Shown: positions 35,740 to 43,143 of the stretch, in pieces
Layout: each line of letters opens with the position of its first letter
Position numbering within the stretch: position 1 is the stretch's first letter
Source of the DNA: Tanticharoenia sakaeratensis NBRC 103193
Lineage (GTDB): Bacteria; Pseudomonadota; Alphaproteobacteria; Acetobacterales; Acetobacteraceae
NCBI RefSeq assembly: GCF_000963885.1
Contig: NZ_BALE01000010.1
Coordinates: 1-64,000, forward strand
Length of the DNA: 64,000 nucleotides
Reading direction: 5' to 3'
Made by a program: the position numbers and the translations under genes
Notes under the pieces: model-generated
Database searches by the model: none
What the model was told of the DNA's origin: nothing
Seen by the model: the letters and a program-made list of their open reading frames with translations, nothing else

Positions 35740-35950
35740 CGACACGGCCCGTCCGACCCGCCGTTTCGGTCAATATGGCCGAAATGCGGCGCGGGCAGGG
35801 TATTGCTGTGTCGGGCGTGAAATAAAGGCTGCACGGACGGGCAGACGACATCTGCGGGTCATGTTAGAACACACTTGACCCGGCCCGGTCTGCATTGGCT
35901 GGAACGCTTGTGTCGCCTTTCGAGTTCGATCCGTCTTATCGGAGAATACA

Positions 35951-36232
35951 ATGTTCGCTTTTAACCGCAGCCTGATCGCCGGCCTTTCGGCCGCTGCTTT
36001 CGTGGCCGCCGGCGCGCCGGCTTTCGCCCAGACGACCCAGGACGCTCCGGGCGCCGTGACCACGGCGCCGCAGACTCCGCCTGCCGGTCAGGCCGCTCCG
36101 ACGACGCCGTCGGCCGAGCCCACGACGCCTGACTCGTCGACGCCGTCCACCGGCACGAACACGACGACGAAGAAGAAGCATCACCACAAGGCGAAGCATC
36201 ACGGCAAGAAGATGCCGACCCCGCCGGCGTAA
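35951..36232 (+). CDS. Small secreted Pro/Thr-rich protein with Lys/His-rich tail
   Basis: 93 residues. A signal peptide ends at AFA (residue about 26). The mature chain is almost pure Thr, Pro, Ala, Gln and Ser, then a basic tail TTTKKKHHHKAKHHGKK. GGAGAA lies seven bases upstream of the ATG. Low-complexity periplasmic proteins of this kind are frequent in acetic acid bacteria; I know of no function. The tail could bind metal or the acidic surface. A strong terminator 25 bases after the stop shows this is a monocistronic unit. Confidence 0.75.
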   Translation: MFAFNRSLIAGLSAAAFVAAGAPAFAQTTQDAPGAVTTAPQTPPAGQAAPTTPSAEPTTPDSSTPSTGTNTTTKKKHHHKAKHHGKKMPTPPA

Positions 36233-36257
36233 GCACCCGGACGCCTCGTCTGTGAGG

Positions 36258-36287
36258 AAAAAAGCCGGGCGCAAGCCCGGCTTTTTT
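36258..36287 (+). terminator. Strong rho-independent terminator
   Basis: An A run leads into GCCGGGC, a GCAA tetraloop and GCCCGGC followed by six T residues; the whole forms a 13-bp stem including A-T pairs. It ends the small secreted protein transcript and by symmetry can stop transcription from the right. Confidence 0.92.
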
Positions 36288-36433
36288 GTTTGCCCCGTCA
36301 GGCACTCAAGCCTGATTACGGGCGGTGTTCACTCGTCAGTGCCCGTGGCTTCTCATCCTGATGCTTCTGTGTTGGCCGTTCCCGGATGCGGGATGCTCTT
36401 GCCACAGACGTCGTCTGAATGCTGTGGTTCGAC

Positions 36434-37060
36434 ACAGAGTGTGACGACATGGCAGCGCGCCTGCCCCGGTTTGCCTCGCCACTATAATCAGGCCGAAAGC
36501 ATGCCGGTCTCCGCATCAGCGGTGTCAGTTCCGGAAAGAGGTGTTCTCCGGACTGTTGCAATCGCGTCAGTCCACATGGCGATCCAGGCCAAGGCCAGCG
36601 AGGGAGTAGAGCGCCGACGGCCAGAGCGTAATGGCATCGCAGCGGGCCCACCTTTGGCGCGCGTCGCCATCATGTTATGCTGAAAGCACGCCGATATCCG
36701 GATTGGCGGTGGTCGGTCCGGGACACACGTGTTTCCGGAACTGACGCAATCATATCAGGTCACATGATGATCCGTGCCGAGGCAAGCGTGGCGATAGCCC
36801 TCCGACGACCAGAGCGTGACCGCATCGTAGCGGGACCGCCTCCAGCGCACATCACCATCATGATTGCGCCAGAAGCACGCTGATATCTGGATCGGTGGCG
36901 CCGGTTTCGGGAACAATTGTTCCCGGAAACGCCGCCATGATCGCGTCAGGCCGCGTAGCGATCCAGGCTGAGGTCCAGCGAGGGAATGTCCGTCCGACGA
37001 CCCGAGAGGCGATCGGCCAGCAGCTTTCCGGAGCCGCACGCCATGGTCCAGCCCAGCGTG
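36434..37060 (-). repeat. Decayed tandem array (188-bp period) of dadA 3' ends
   Basis: Sequence after the dadA stop repeats the dadA 3' end and its trailer. The marker CAGAG-CGT/TGT recurs at 36434, 36622 and 36810, exactly 188 bases apart, and again within dadA near 37001 in the weaker form CCGAG. GAAAGC/GAAGC recurs at 36495, 36682 and 36872. Translated on the minus strand, the copy at 36570-36673 reads GRRRSTPSLALAW against the DadA end GRRTDIPSLDLSLDRYAA. Copies are about 60-70 percent alike by eye. Each complete unit keeps a hairpin (36530-36552, 36718-36738, 36908-36925). The oldest copy (36434-36494) is partial. No gene is otherwise present from 36288 to 36945. Confidence 0.8.
36908..36925. 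terminator. 18-bp palindrome downstream of dadA
   Basis: CGGGAACAATTGTTCCCG is perfectly self-complementary and starts 20 bases after the dadA stop (minus strand). It is the likely dadA transcript end hairpin. Equivalent but sequence-diverged hairpins recur in the two decayed copies. Confidence 0.55.
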
Positions 37061-38202
37061 CCGTGGCCGGTGTTGAGCCACAGATTACCGTAGCGTCCGG
37101 CCGGACCCACGACCGGCGTGCCGTCCGGCGTGCAGGGACGCAGCCCCGTCCAGTATTGACCCTGTGACAGATCGCCGCCGCCATAGAGCTCCGAGAACGA
37201 CAGTTCCAGCGTCTCGCGGCGGTCGGGGCTGAGCTTGAGATTGTATCCTGCCAGCTCCGCCGTGCCGCCGATGCGGATGCGATCGCCCAGCCGTGTGATC
37301 GCGACCTTGTAGGTCTCGTCATTCACTGTCGAGCGGGGCGCATGCGTCTCGTCGGTCATCGGCACCGTGAGCGAATAACCCTTCACCGGATAGACCGGCA
37401 GGTTGAGCTCGATGGGCTTCAGCAGGCGCGGCGAATAGCTGCCGAGCGCCATGACATAGGCATCCGCCGTCATGCGGCCCTTGCTGGTCCGGATGCTCAT
37501 GATGGAGTCGGCTGTTGCTTCCAGCGCCTCGATGCGGGTGGAGAAGCGGAAGGTGACGCCCTTTGCCAATGCGGCTTCGGCCAGGCGGACCGTGAAGAGG
37601 TAGGCATCGCCCGCCTGATCGCCCGGCAGGCGCAGCCCGCCCGCGAGCTTGTCCCGCGCACCCATCAGCCCCGGTTCATGCGCCAGCACCGAGGCGACAT
37701 CGAGCAGCTCGTGCGGGATGCCGCTCTCCTCGAGCAGGCGCACGTCATGCGCCGCATGATCGATCTGCTTCTGGGTGCGGAAAAGCTGGATCAGCCCGGA
37801 CTGCGACCCGTCATAGGCAAGGTCGAGCTTCTGGCGCAGGTCATCGAGACAGTCGCGGCTGTATTCCGCGATCCTGAGCATCCGGCCCTTGTTGATGTCA
37901 TAGGCATGCGACGTGCAGTTGGCGAGTAACTGTCCGACCCAGCGCATCATTGCGGGGTCGACACGCGGACGGATGGCCAGCGGGGAGTGCTTCTGCAGCA
38001 TCCACCCCAGCGTCTTGAGCGGCAGGCCCGGGGCCGCCCAGGGTGTCGAATAACCCGGCGACACCTGCCCCGCGTTGGCGAACGACGTCTCCAGACCAAC
38101 CGATGGCTGACGGTCGATCACCTCGACCTCGTGACCCTGCTCCGCCAGATACCAGGCCGTGGAGACGCCGATCACGCCGGCGCCCATGACGATCACCTTC
38201 AT
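36946..38202 (-). CDS. dadA: D-amino acid dehydrogenase small subunit type
   Basis: 418 residues. DadA is a membrane-associated flavoenzyme that oxidatively deaminates D-amino acids, mainly D-alanine, feeding electrons to the respiratory chain. The FAD motif is VIVMGAGVIGVSTAWYLAEQG, and the C-terminal FAD contact is NTGHGTLGWTMACGSGKLLAD. The ATG at 38202 starts the flavin fold directly and fits family N termini. An alanine racemase gene lies 871 bases upstream in the same direction, which matches the dadA-dadX pairing. Its 3' end was duplicated in tandem downstream. Confidence 0.96.
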   Translation of the reverse strand: MKVIVMGAGVIGVSTAWYLAEQGHEVEVIDRQPSVGLETSFANAGQVSPGYSTPWAAPGLPLKTLGWMLQKHSPLAIRPRVDPAMMRWVGQLLANCTSHAYDINKGRMLRIAEYSRDCLDDLRQKLDLAYDGSQSGLIQLFRTQKQIDHAAHDVRLLEESGIPHELLDVASVLAHEPGLMGARDKLAGGLRLPGDQAGDAYLFTVRLAEAALAKGVTFRFSTRIEALEATADSIMSIRTSKGRMTADAYVMALGSYSPRLLKPIELNLPVYPVKGYSLTVPMTDETHAPRSTVNDETYKVAITRLGDRIRIGGTAELAGYNLKLSPDRRETLELSFSELYGGGDLSQGQYWTGLRPCTPDGTPVVGPAGRYGNLWLNTGHGTLGWTMACGSGKLLADRLSGRRTDIPSLDLSLDRYAA

Positions 38203-39073
38203 TCCTAAATCCTTGAACAAGTTTGAGCCGCGTGCGCGGGACTGACGTCGCAATGGCGTTCTGTTGCGCTTGGCAGTGCAGGGGCGTCAAGGGTCAAGGA
38301 AATCGTAGCCCCCGCACCAGCCCGTTGCCGACCGTCATTCACCATCCTTGTCGCCAGGACGGATGAGGAGCAGGTCACAACGCCGATCGTCTGGACGAAA
38401 CAGCAGAAAAGGTCGGCTGCGGAGATGGGAGACAGAACGGCCCAGATGCCGGACTGGAAAGATAGCAGGCTGCCAGTATTGCGTTTTTCGAAGACTGTTC
38501 ACGGTAACTGCCGGTTTGGCATGTTTCGTTGCGATTTTTGTACCGCCCTCATCAGAACTTCCAGTGTGGCGAAGGGGGCCGTGGCGGTGACGCAATTCGC
38601 GAGCCTGTCGCCGCAATCCCGGCCGCCTCGTGCGGGCGGGCTGCGCGACCTGAACGACAGAGATTGCAGCCGGCTCACCGGACAAGTTCGGAAGGCAAGG
38701 CCAGAAGTCGGAAGGTTCCGGACGCGATTGCCTACAGGATCATGGAGAAAGACACGCATACCGTGCTGCATGTCCGCCCGTCGTCGATGCTGACCGTCAG
38801 GCCGGGAGGTATCAGGCCATCCGGCTGGAACGTCGGCGATTCATGGCATCGCTTGCTCGCGGATGTCCTTCGATGAACGTATCGTTGGTTACGCGCAGTC
38901 GAGCTGTGATGGGTGCTCGTCTGGCAGCAACGCGCTTCCATCACTGTCTGGACAGCGCGTTCACTGTTTCAATGGTGTTCGGCGACCATGGGGATGCTGC
39001 GCGGCTTTCTCGTGAATGTCGCCAGACGGATCCGCGTGTGCACCTGCAAGGAGCGCCTGAGGGCTAAGACCGG
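38203..39073. other. Gap between alr and dadA without recognised gene
   Basis: 871 bases. The best frame is a 64-codon plus-strand frame from ATG 38876 (MNVSLVTRSRAVMGARLA); it has no family match, faces alr tail to tail and is not called. Upstream of dadA the sequence is less GC-rich than the genes, so a dadA promoter is expected near 38,210-38,300. Confidence 0.45.
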
Positions 39074-40204
39074 TCAGCCGTTCACATAGGTCCGGTGATA
39101 GCGGCTCCCGAGTGAGGTCAGCACCTCGTAGCCGATCGTCTGCAGGCCTTCGGCCACCGTTTCCAGCGGGACATGCGGGCCGATCAGCTCGAACGGCACG
39201 CCGGCGGGCAGCGGCACGTCGCCGAGCTCCGTCACGTCGAGTGCCAGCGAATCCATCGAGACGCGGCCGATGACGGGGAGATGTATGTCCGGCTTCTCGG
39301 GCAGCACGGCGAAGGCACGCCCACCGGCAACGCGCGGCCATCCGTCGCCGTAGCCGACGGCAAGCGTCGCGATCCGGCGCGGGCGATCCGCGATGAAATG
39401 CGCGCCATATCCCACTGCCGTGCCGGTATCGACGTTCCGGGCCTGGATGAGACGCGCATACAGACGCACGACATCGCGCATCGGATTGGGCTGACCGGGC
39501 GTCGGATTGATGCCGTAGAGCGCGGCACCGGGCCGCACGAGGTCGAAGTGGAACGACGGGCCGAGGAAGATGCCGCTCGACGCGGCGAGGCTCGCCAGCG
39601 CTTCGGGCAGCATCGGGCGCAATGCGCGAAACGCCTCGAACTGGGCGCGATTGGCAGGGTGAGCCGGCTCGTCCGCGCAGGCCAGATGGCTCATGACCAG
39701 GACAGGGATCAGCCCGCGAAAGGCATGGGCGTCCGACTGAAGCGCTCGGACCTCGCTGGCACTCAGGCCGAAGCGCGACATACCCGAATCCACCTGCACG
39801 GCGCAGGGCAGGGACCGCCCGGCGGCCTGTGCGCAGGCCCGATAGCGCTCGATCTGGTCGAGGCTGTTCAGGACGGGCAGGAGATTGGCGTCCGCGACCG
39901 CGTCCTCGGCGCCCGGCATGCAGCCGTTGAGCACGAAGATCGCAGCGTCACGCCCGATCATCGGGGCAAGCGTCAGCCCTTCGCCGGCGTGCGCCACGAA
40001 GAAATTGCGGCAGCCGGCGGCATAGAGCGCAGGAGCCACCCGATCCATTCCGAGCCCATAGGCATCCGCCTTGACCGCAGCGCCGACGCGCACGTCCGGC
40101 CCGACCTTTTCGCGCAGGGCGCGCCAGTTCGCGGCAATCGCGCCGAGATCGACCTCGAGCCAGCCACCGGCCCCGGCACGCGGGGTCGCCTCGCGCGCGT
40201 TCAT
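39074..40204 (-). CDS. alr: Alanine racemase
   Basis: 376 residues. This PLP enzyme interconverts L- and D-alanine for cell-wall synthesis or D-alanine use. The PLP lysine is Lys45 in AAVKADAYGLG, and the second catalytic residue is the Tyr in AVGYGAHF. RFGLSASEV, FDLVRPGAALYG and RVSMDSLALDV are further family blocks. Length and order are normal. With dadA downstream in the same orientation it may act as the catabolic racemase, but as the only alr in view it could equally be the biosynthetic one. Confidence 0.96.
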   Translation of the reverse strand: MNAREATPRAGAGGWLEVDLGAIAANWRALREKVGPDVRVGAAVKADAYGLGMDRVAPALYAAGCRNFFVAHAGEGLTLAPMIGRDAAIFVLNGCMPGAEDAVADANLLPVLNSLDQIERYRACAQAAGRSLPCAVQVDSGMSRFGLSASEVRALQSDAHAFRGLIPVLVMSHLACADEPAHPANRAQFEAFRALRPMLPEALASLAASSGIFLGPSFHFDLVRPGAALYGINPTPGQPNPMRDVVRLYARLIQARNVDTGTAVGYGAHFIADRPRRIATLAVGYGDGWPRVAGGRAFAVLPEKPDIHLPVIGRVSMDSLALDVTELGDVPLPAGVPFELIGPHVPLETVAEGLQTIGYEVLTSLGSRYHRTYVNG

Positions 40205-40389
40205 GATGGCGCGTGCGATGTGCAGGGGGCGGAGAGGCCCGGGCGGCGGAGAAGCATGTCGTATGTCACGCGGAACAACCTATCGCGGGCGGCAAGGCAG
40301 GGTCCAGATGCCGCACGCGCCATTCGCGCCATGGCAGCCCGCGGACTGTCCAAACCTGTGGGCAAGTCACGGCGTTCCAGGCTGCCTGC

Positions 40390-41403
40390 TTACGGCACGC
40401 CCTTGCTGGTCGAATACTCGAAATGCAGCGCCGTGTCGGGATGGACGATCGGATGGATCGCATGGGCCGCCATGGCGCCCTCGGCGAAGCCCTGGAGAAT
40501 GAGCTTGAGCTTGCCGGGATAGGTCGCGACATCGCCGATCGCGAAGATGCCCGGCACGCTGCTCTCGAGCGTGGACGGCGTGACCGGGATCGTGTTGCGA
40601 TGGGTGTCGAAGCCCCATGTCGCGATCGGGCCCAGATCGGTCGAAAGCCCGAAGAACGGCAGAAGCGTGTCGGCCTCCAGCGTGCGGACCTGCCCGTCGA
40701 GCGTTGCGACATCGACGCCGGCAAGCTGTCCGTTGTCCCCGCGCAGACCGTGGAGCTGATAGGGGACAACCTTCTCGATCTTGCCCGCGACCGCCAGCGC
40801 CTCGATCCGCGACAGCGTCTCGGGCGCGCCGCGGAAACGCTCGCGACGATGCAGGAGATAGACGTGCCCCGCGATCTCGGCGAGGGACAGCGCCCAGTCG
40901 AGTGCCGAATCGCCGCCGCCCGCGATCACGATCTTCTTGCCCGCGAACGCGGCGCGGTTGCGCACGAAATACTGCACGCAGCCCGAGTTCTCGTAGGCGT
41001 CGAGGTTTTCGAGCGGCGGGCGGTTGGGACCGAATGCGCCGGCGCCGGCTGCGATGATTACGGCGCGCGCCTGGATCGTGTTGCCGCGGTCGGTGGTCAG
41101 CGTGAAGGCGCCACGCCTGCCGGCCAGGGAGACCACGCGCTGTCCGAGCAGGCGCGGGACGTTGAAGGGGGCGATCTGCGCTTCGAGACCGGCAATCAGG
41201 TCGCCGCCCGTGATCGCCGGGTGGGCCGGAATGTCGTAGATCGGCTTCTCCGGATAGAGGGCCGTGCACTGCCCGCCGGCTTCTTCCAGCGCGTCGATCA
41301 GGACCGAGCCCAGTTTCAGCATCCCGCATTCGAACGCGGCGAACAGCGCGGTCGGTCCGGCGCCGATGATCGCGACATCGGTTTGGGTCGGGGTTTCGGT
41401 CAT
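40390..41403 (-). CDS. Ferredoxin/flavodoxin--NADP reductase, thioredoxin-reductase-like
   Basis: 337 residues of the TrxR-like (type 2, YumC-like) ferredoxin-NADP reductase family. FAD motif VAIIGAGPTALFAAFECGML, NADP motif VIAGGGDSALDWALSLAE and the second FAD motif GIFAIGDVATYPGK are present. The redox CxxC of thioredoxin reductase is absent, which separates it from TrxB. LYPEKPIYDIPAHP is typical for this subfamily. It moves electrons between NADPH and ferredoxin or flavodoxin in the cytoplasm. No ferredoxin gene lies nearby. Confidence 0.92.
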   Translation of the reverse strand: MTETPTQTDVAIIGAGPTALFAAFECGMLKLGSVLIDALEEAGGQCTALYPEKPIYDIPAHPAITGGDLIAGLEAQIAPFNVPRLLGQRVVSLAGRRGAFTLTTDRGNTIQARAVIIAAGAGAFGPNRPPLENLDAYENSGCVQYFVRNRAAFAGKKIVIAGGGDSALDWALSLAEIAGHVYLLHRRERFRGAPETLSRIEALAVAGKIEKVVPYQLHGLRGDNGQLAGVDVATLDGQVRTLEADTLLPFFGLSTDLGPIATWGFDTHRNTIPVTPSTLESSVPGIFAIGDVATYPGKLKLILQGFAEGAMAAHAIHPIVHPDTALHFEYSTSKGVP

Positions 41404-41475
41404 GATAGACGTCCGGCTCGTTAGAGGTTTGGGAAGGTCGGCGATCGGGCCGTGCCGGACAGAAAGCGCGGCACG

Positions 41476-42606
41476 ATGCGTGCGTCAATTGCGATCCGCA
41501 ATCGCACCGATCTTGAGAGGTTGTCCGGTTTGCGCGTCTGCTTCGTCATCCAGCATATCGGCGCCCTTGGCGGAACGGAAAGGGCCTGCGCTGCCGTCCT
41601 GAACGGGCTGGCCGAAAGCCATGCCTGCGAGAGCCTGGATCTCGTCGAGCTTTTCCCTCAGGGGCCGTGTCCGTTCCCGCTGTCCCCGGACGTGAGGGTG
41701 TCGGCCCTGTTCGACCGGAAGGTGACGCTGATCGGCAACTGGCCCCGGATCGTCAGCCGCCTGTGCCGGATGTTGCGGAAAGCCCGGATCGACACGCTGG
41801 TCGCCGTCGAATCGACCCACGCCCTCTATGCCGTCGCGGCGGCCCGCCTGCTCGGGATCCGCGTGATCGTCTGGGAGCATTTCAACTTCAACGCCACGAT
41901 GGGCAAGCGCAAGCGCGCGCTCGGACGACGTGTCGCGGCCCGTTTCGCCGACGACATCGTCACGCTGACGCATCGTGACATCGCGTTGTGGCAGGCGGGG
42001 GCTCACCCCCGTGCACGGCTGACCTGCATCCCCAATTCGGGGCCCGCGCCGACCGCGGAGCCCTATGATCCGGCGCGCCGCCTCGTTCTCGCGGCAGGGC
42101 GTCTCGCGCCACAGAAAGGCTTCGATCGCCTGATCGCGGCCTGGGCGATCATGGAGCGCGATCCGCGAAGCCACGGATGGCGGCTCGACATTCTCGGCGA
42201 CGGGCCGGACGGCGCGGCGTTGCAGGCGCAGGCCCGCGATCTGACGCGGGTGACGATCCGGCCCGCGACGGCTGCGATCGATATGGCATTTGCCGAGGCC
42301 GGCCTCTTTGCCGCGAGTCCCCGCTTCGAAGGGCTGCCGATGGTGCTGCTCGAGGCCGCTGCTCATGGTGTGCCGGCAGTCGCCTTCGACTGTGAAACGG
42401 GGCCTGCCGAAATCATCGTGGATCATGAGACCGGCCTGCTGGTGCCTGAAGGCGATGTCGAGGCTCTGGCCGATGCGCTGTTGCGGCTGATGGACGATGC
42501 AGCCACGCGGCGGCGCCTGTCGGATGGGGCGCGCGTTCGGGCCCGGGCGTTCGAACGAAGCCGGATTGTCGAGGAGTGGCTCGCGCTGCTGCGCTGCCCG
42601 CATTGA
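41476..42606 (+). CDS. GT4-family glycosyltransferase
   Basis: 376 residues. GT-B fold of family GT4: the N-terminal domain has LRVCFVIQHIGALGGTERA, and the C-terminal donor domain has LVLAAGRLAPQKGFDRLI and the E-x7-E type motif FAASPRFEGLPMVLLEAAAHG. The final helix region EEWLALL ends the protein. It likely adds a sugar to a surface glycan. The start is uncertain: GTG at 41452, ATG at 41476 or a TTG just before the domain are all possible. It is followed by tsaE after 66 bases, with no evident functional link. Confidence 0.87.
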   Translation: MRASIAIRNRTDLERLSGLRVCFVIQHIGALGGTERACAAVLNGLAESHACESLDLVELFPQGPCPFPLSPDVRVSALFDRKVTLIGNWPRIVSRLCRMLRKARIDTLVAVESTHALYAVAAARLLGIRVIVWEHFNFNATMGKRKRALGRRVAARFADDIVTLTHRDIALWQAGAHPRARLTCIPNSGPAPTAEPYDPARRLVLAAGRLAPQKGFDRLIAAWAIMERDPRSHGWRLDILGDGPDGAALQAQARDLTRVTIRPATAAIDMAFAEAGLFAASPRFEGLPMVLLEAAAHGVPAVAFDCETGPAEIIVDHETGLLVPEGDVEALADALLRLMDDAATRRRLSDGARVRARAFERSRIVEEWLALLRCPH

Positions 42607-42672
42607 CGGGTGCCGCGTGATGCCGGGGGCGTGTCCTTGCCAGCCCTGGCAGCCGTCGCCACACTAGGTGGC

Positions 42673-43143
42673 ATGATCCCCGCACGCATCGATCTTGCCG
42701 ACCCGTCCCGGACCGAGGCGCTGGCCCGGATCGTCGCCGGCGTGGCGCGGGCCGGGGATGTCATCGCGCTTTCGGGCGAAATGGGCGCGGGCAAGAGCGT
42801 ATTCGCCCGCGCGTTCCTGCGGGCTTTTGCGAACGATCCGGCGCTTGAGGTGCCCAGCCCGACCTTCTCCCTCGTGCAGCCCTATGACACGGCGCAGGGC
42901 CCCGTAACCCATTTCGACCTCTGGCGTCTGGGTGGCCCGGATGAGCTGGAGGCACTGGGCTGGGAGCTGGCGCGCGAGGGGATCGTGCTCGTGGAATGGC
43001 CCGATCATGCAGGCGACTGGATCGAGGATGATGCATTGCGGATCACTTTGTCGGCCGGGCCGCGGGACGATGCCCGTGTGGCGACGATCGCCGGCTGGCC
43101 GGACCGGCTGGCTGCCATCCTCCGCGTGATGGCGCGCCGATGA
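42673..43143 (+). CDS. tsaE: tRNA threonylcarbamoyladenosine biosynthesis ATPase TsaE
   Basis: 156 residues. TsaE is the ATPase that, with TsaB and TsaD, drives t6A37 modification of ANN-decoding tRNAs. The P-loop is LSGEMGAGKSVFARAFLRA, and SPTFSLVQPYD plus THFDLWRLG form the remaining family signature. The ATG at 42673 with AGGTGG upstream was chosen; an earlier in-frame start has no family support. The stop overlaps the addB start by ATGA. Confidence 0.95.
   Translation: MIPARIDLADPSRTEALARIVAGVARAGDVIALSGEMGAGKSVFARAFLRAFANDPALEVPSPTFSLVQPYDTAQGPVTHFDLWRLGGPDELEALGWELAREGIVLVEWPDHAGDWIEDDALRITLSAGPRDDARVATIAGWPDRLAAILRVMARR

Noticed and set aside
36434-36945. The dadA-side repeats as a CRISPR array
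   Set aside because: The 188-bp units are full-length degenerate copies without short constant repeats or spacers, and no cas gene is near.
38843-39067. Small plus-strand frame (MNVSLVTRSRAVMGARLA) before alr
   Set aside because: Short, no homologue I recognise and no clear ribosome site. Kept as a note in the intergenic entry only.
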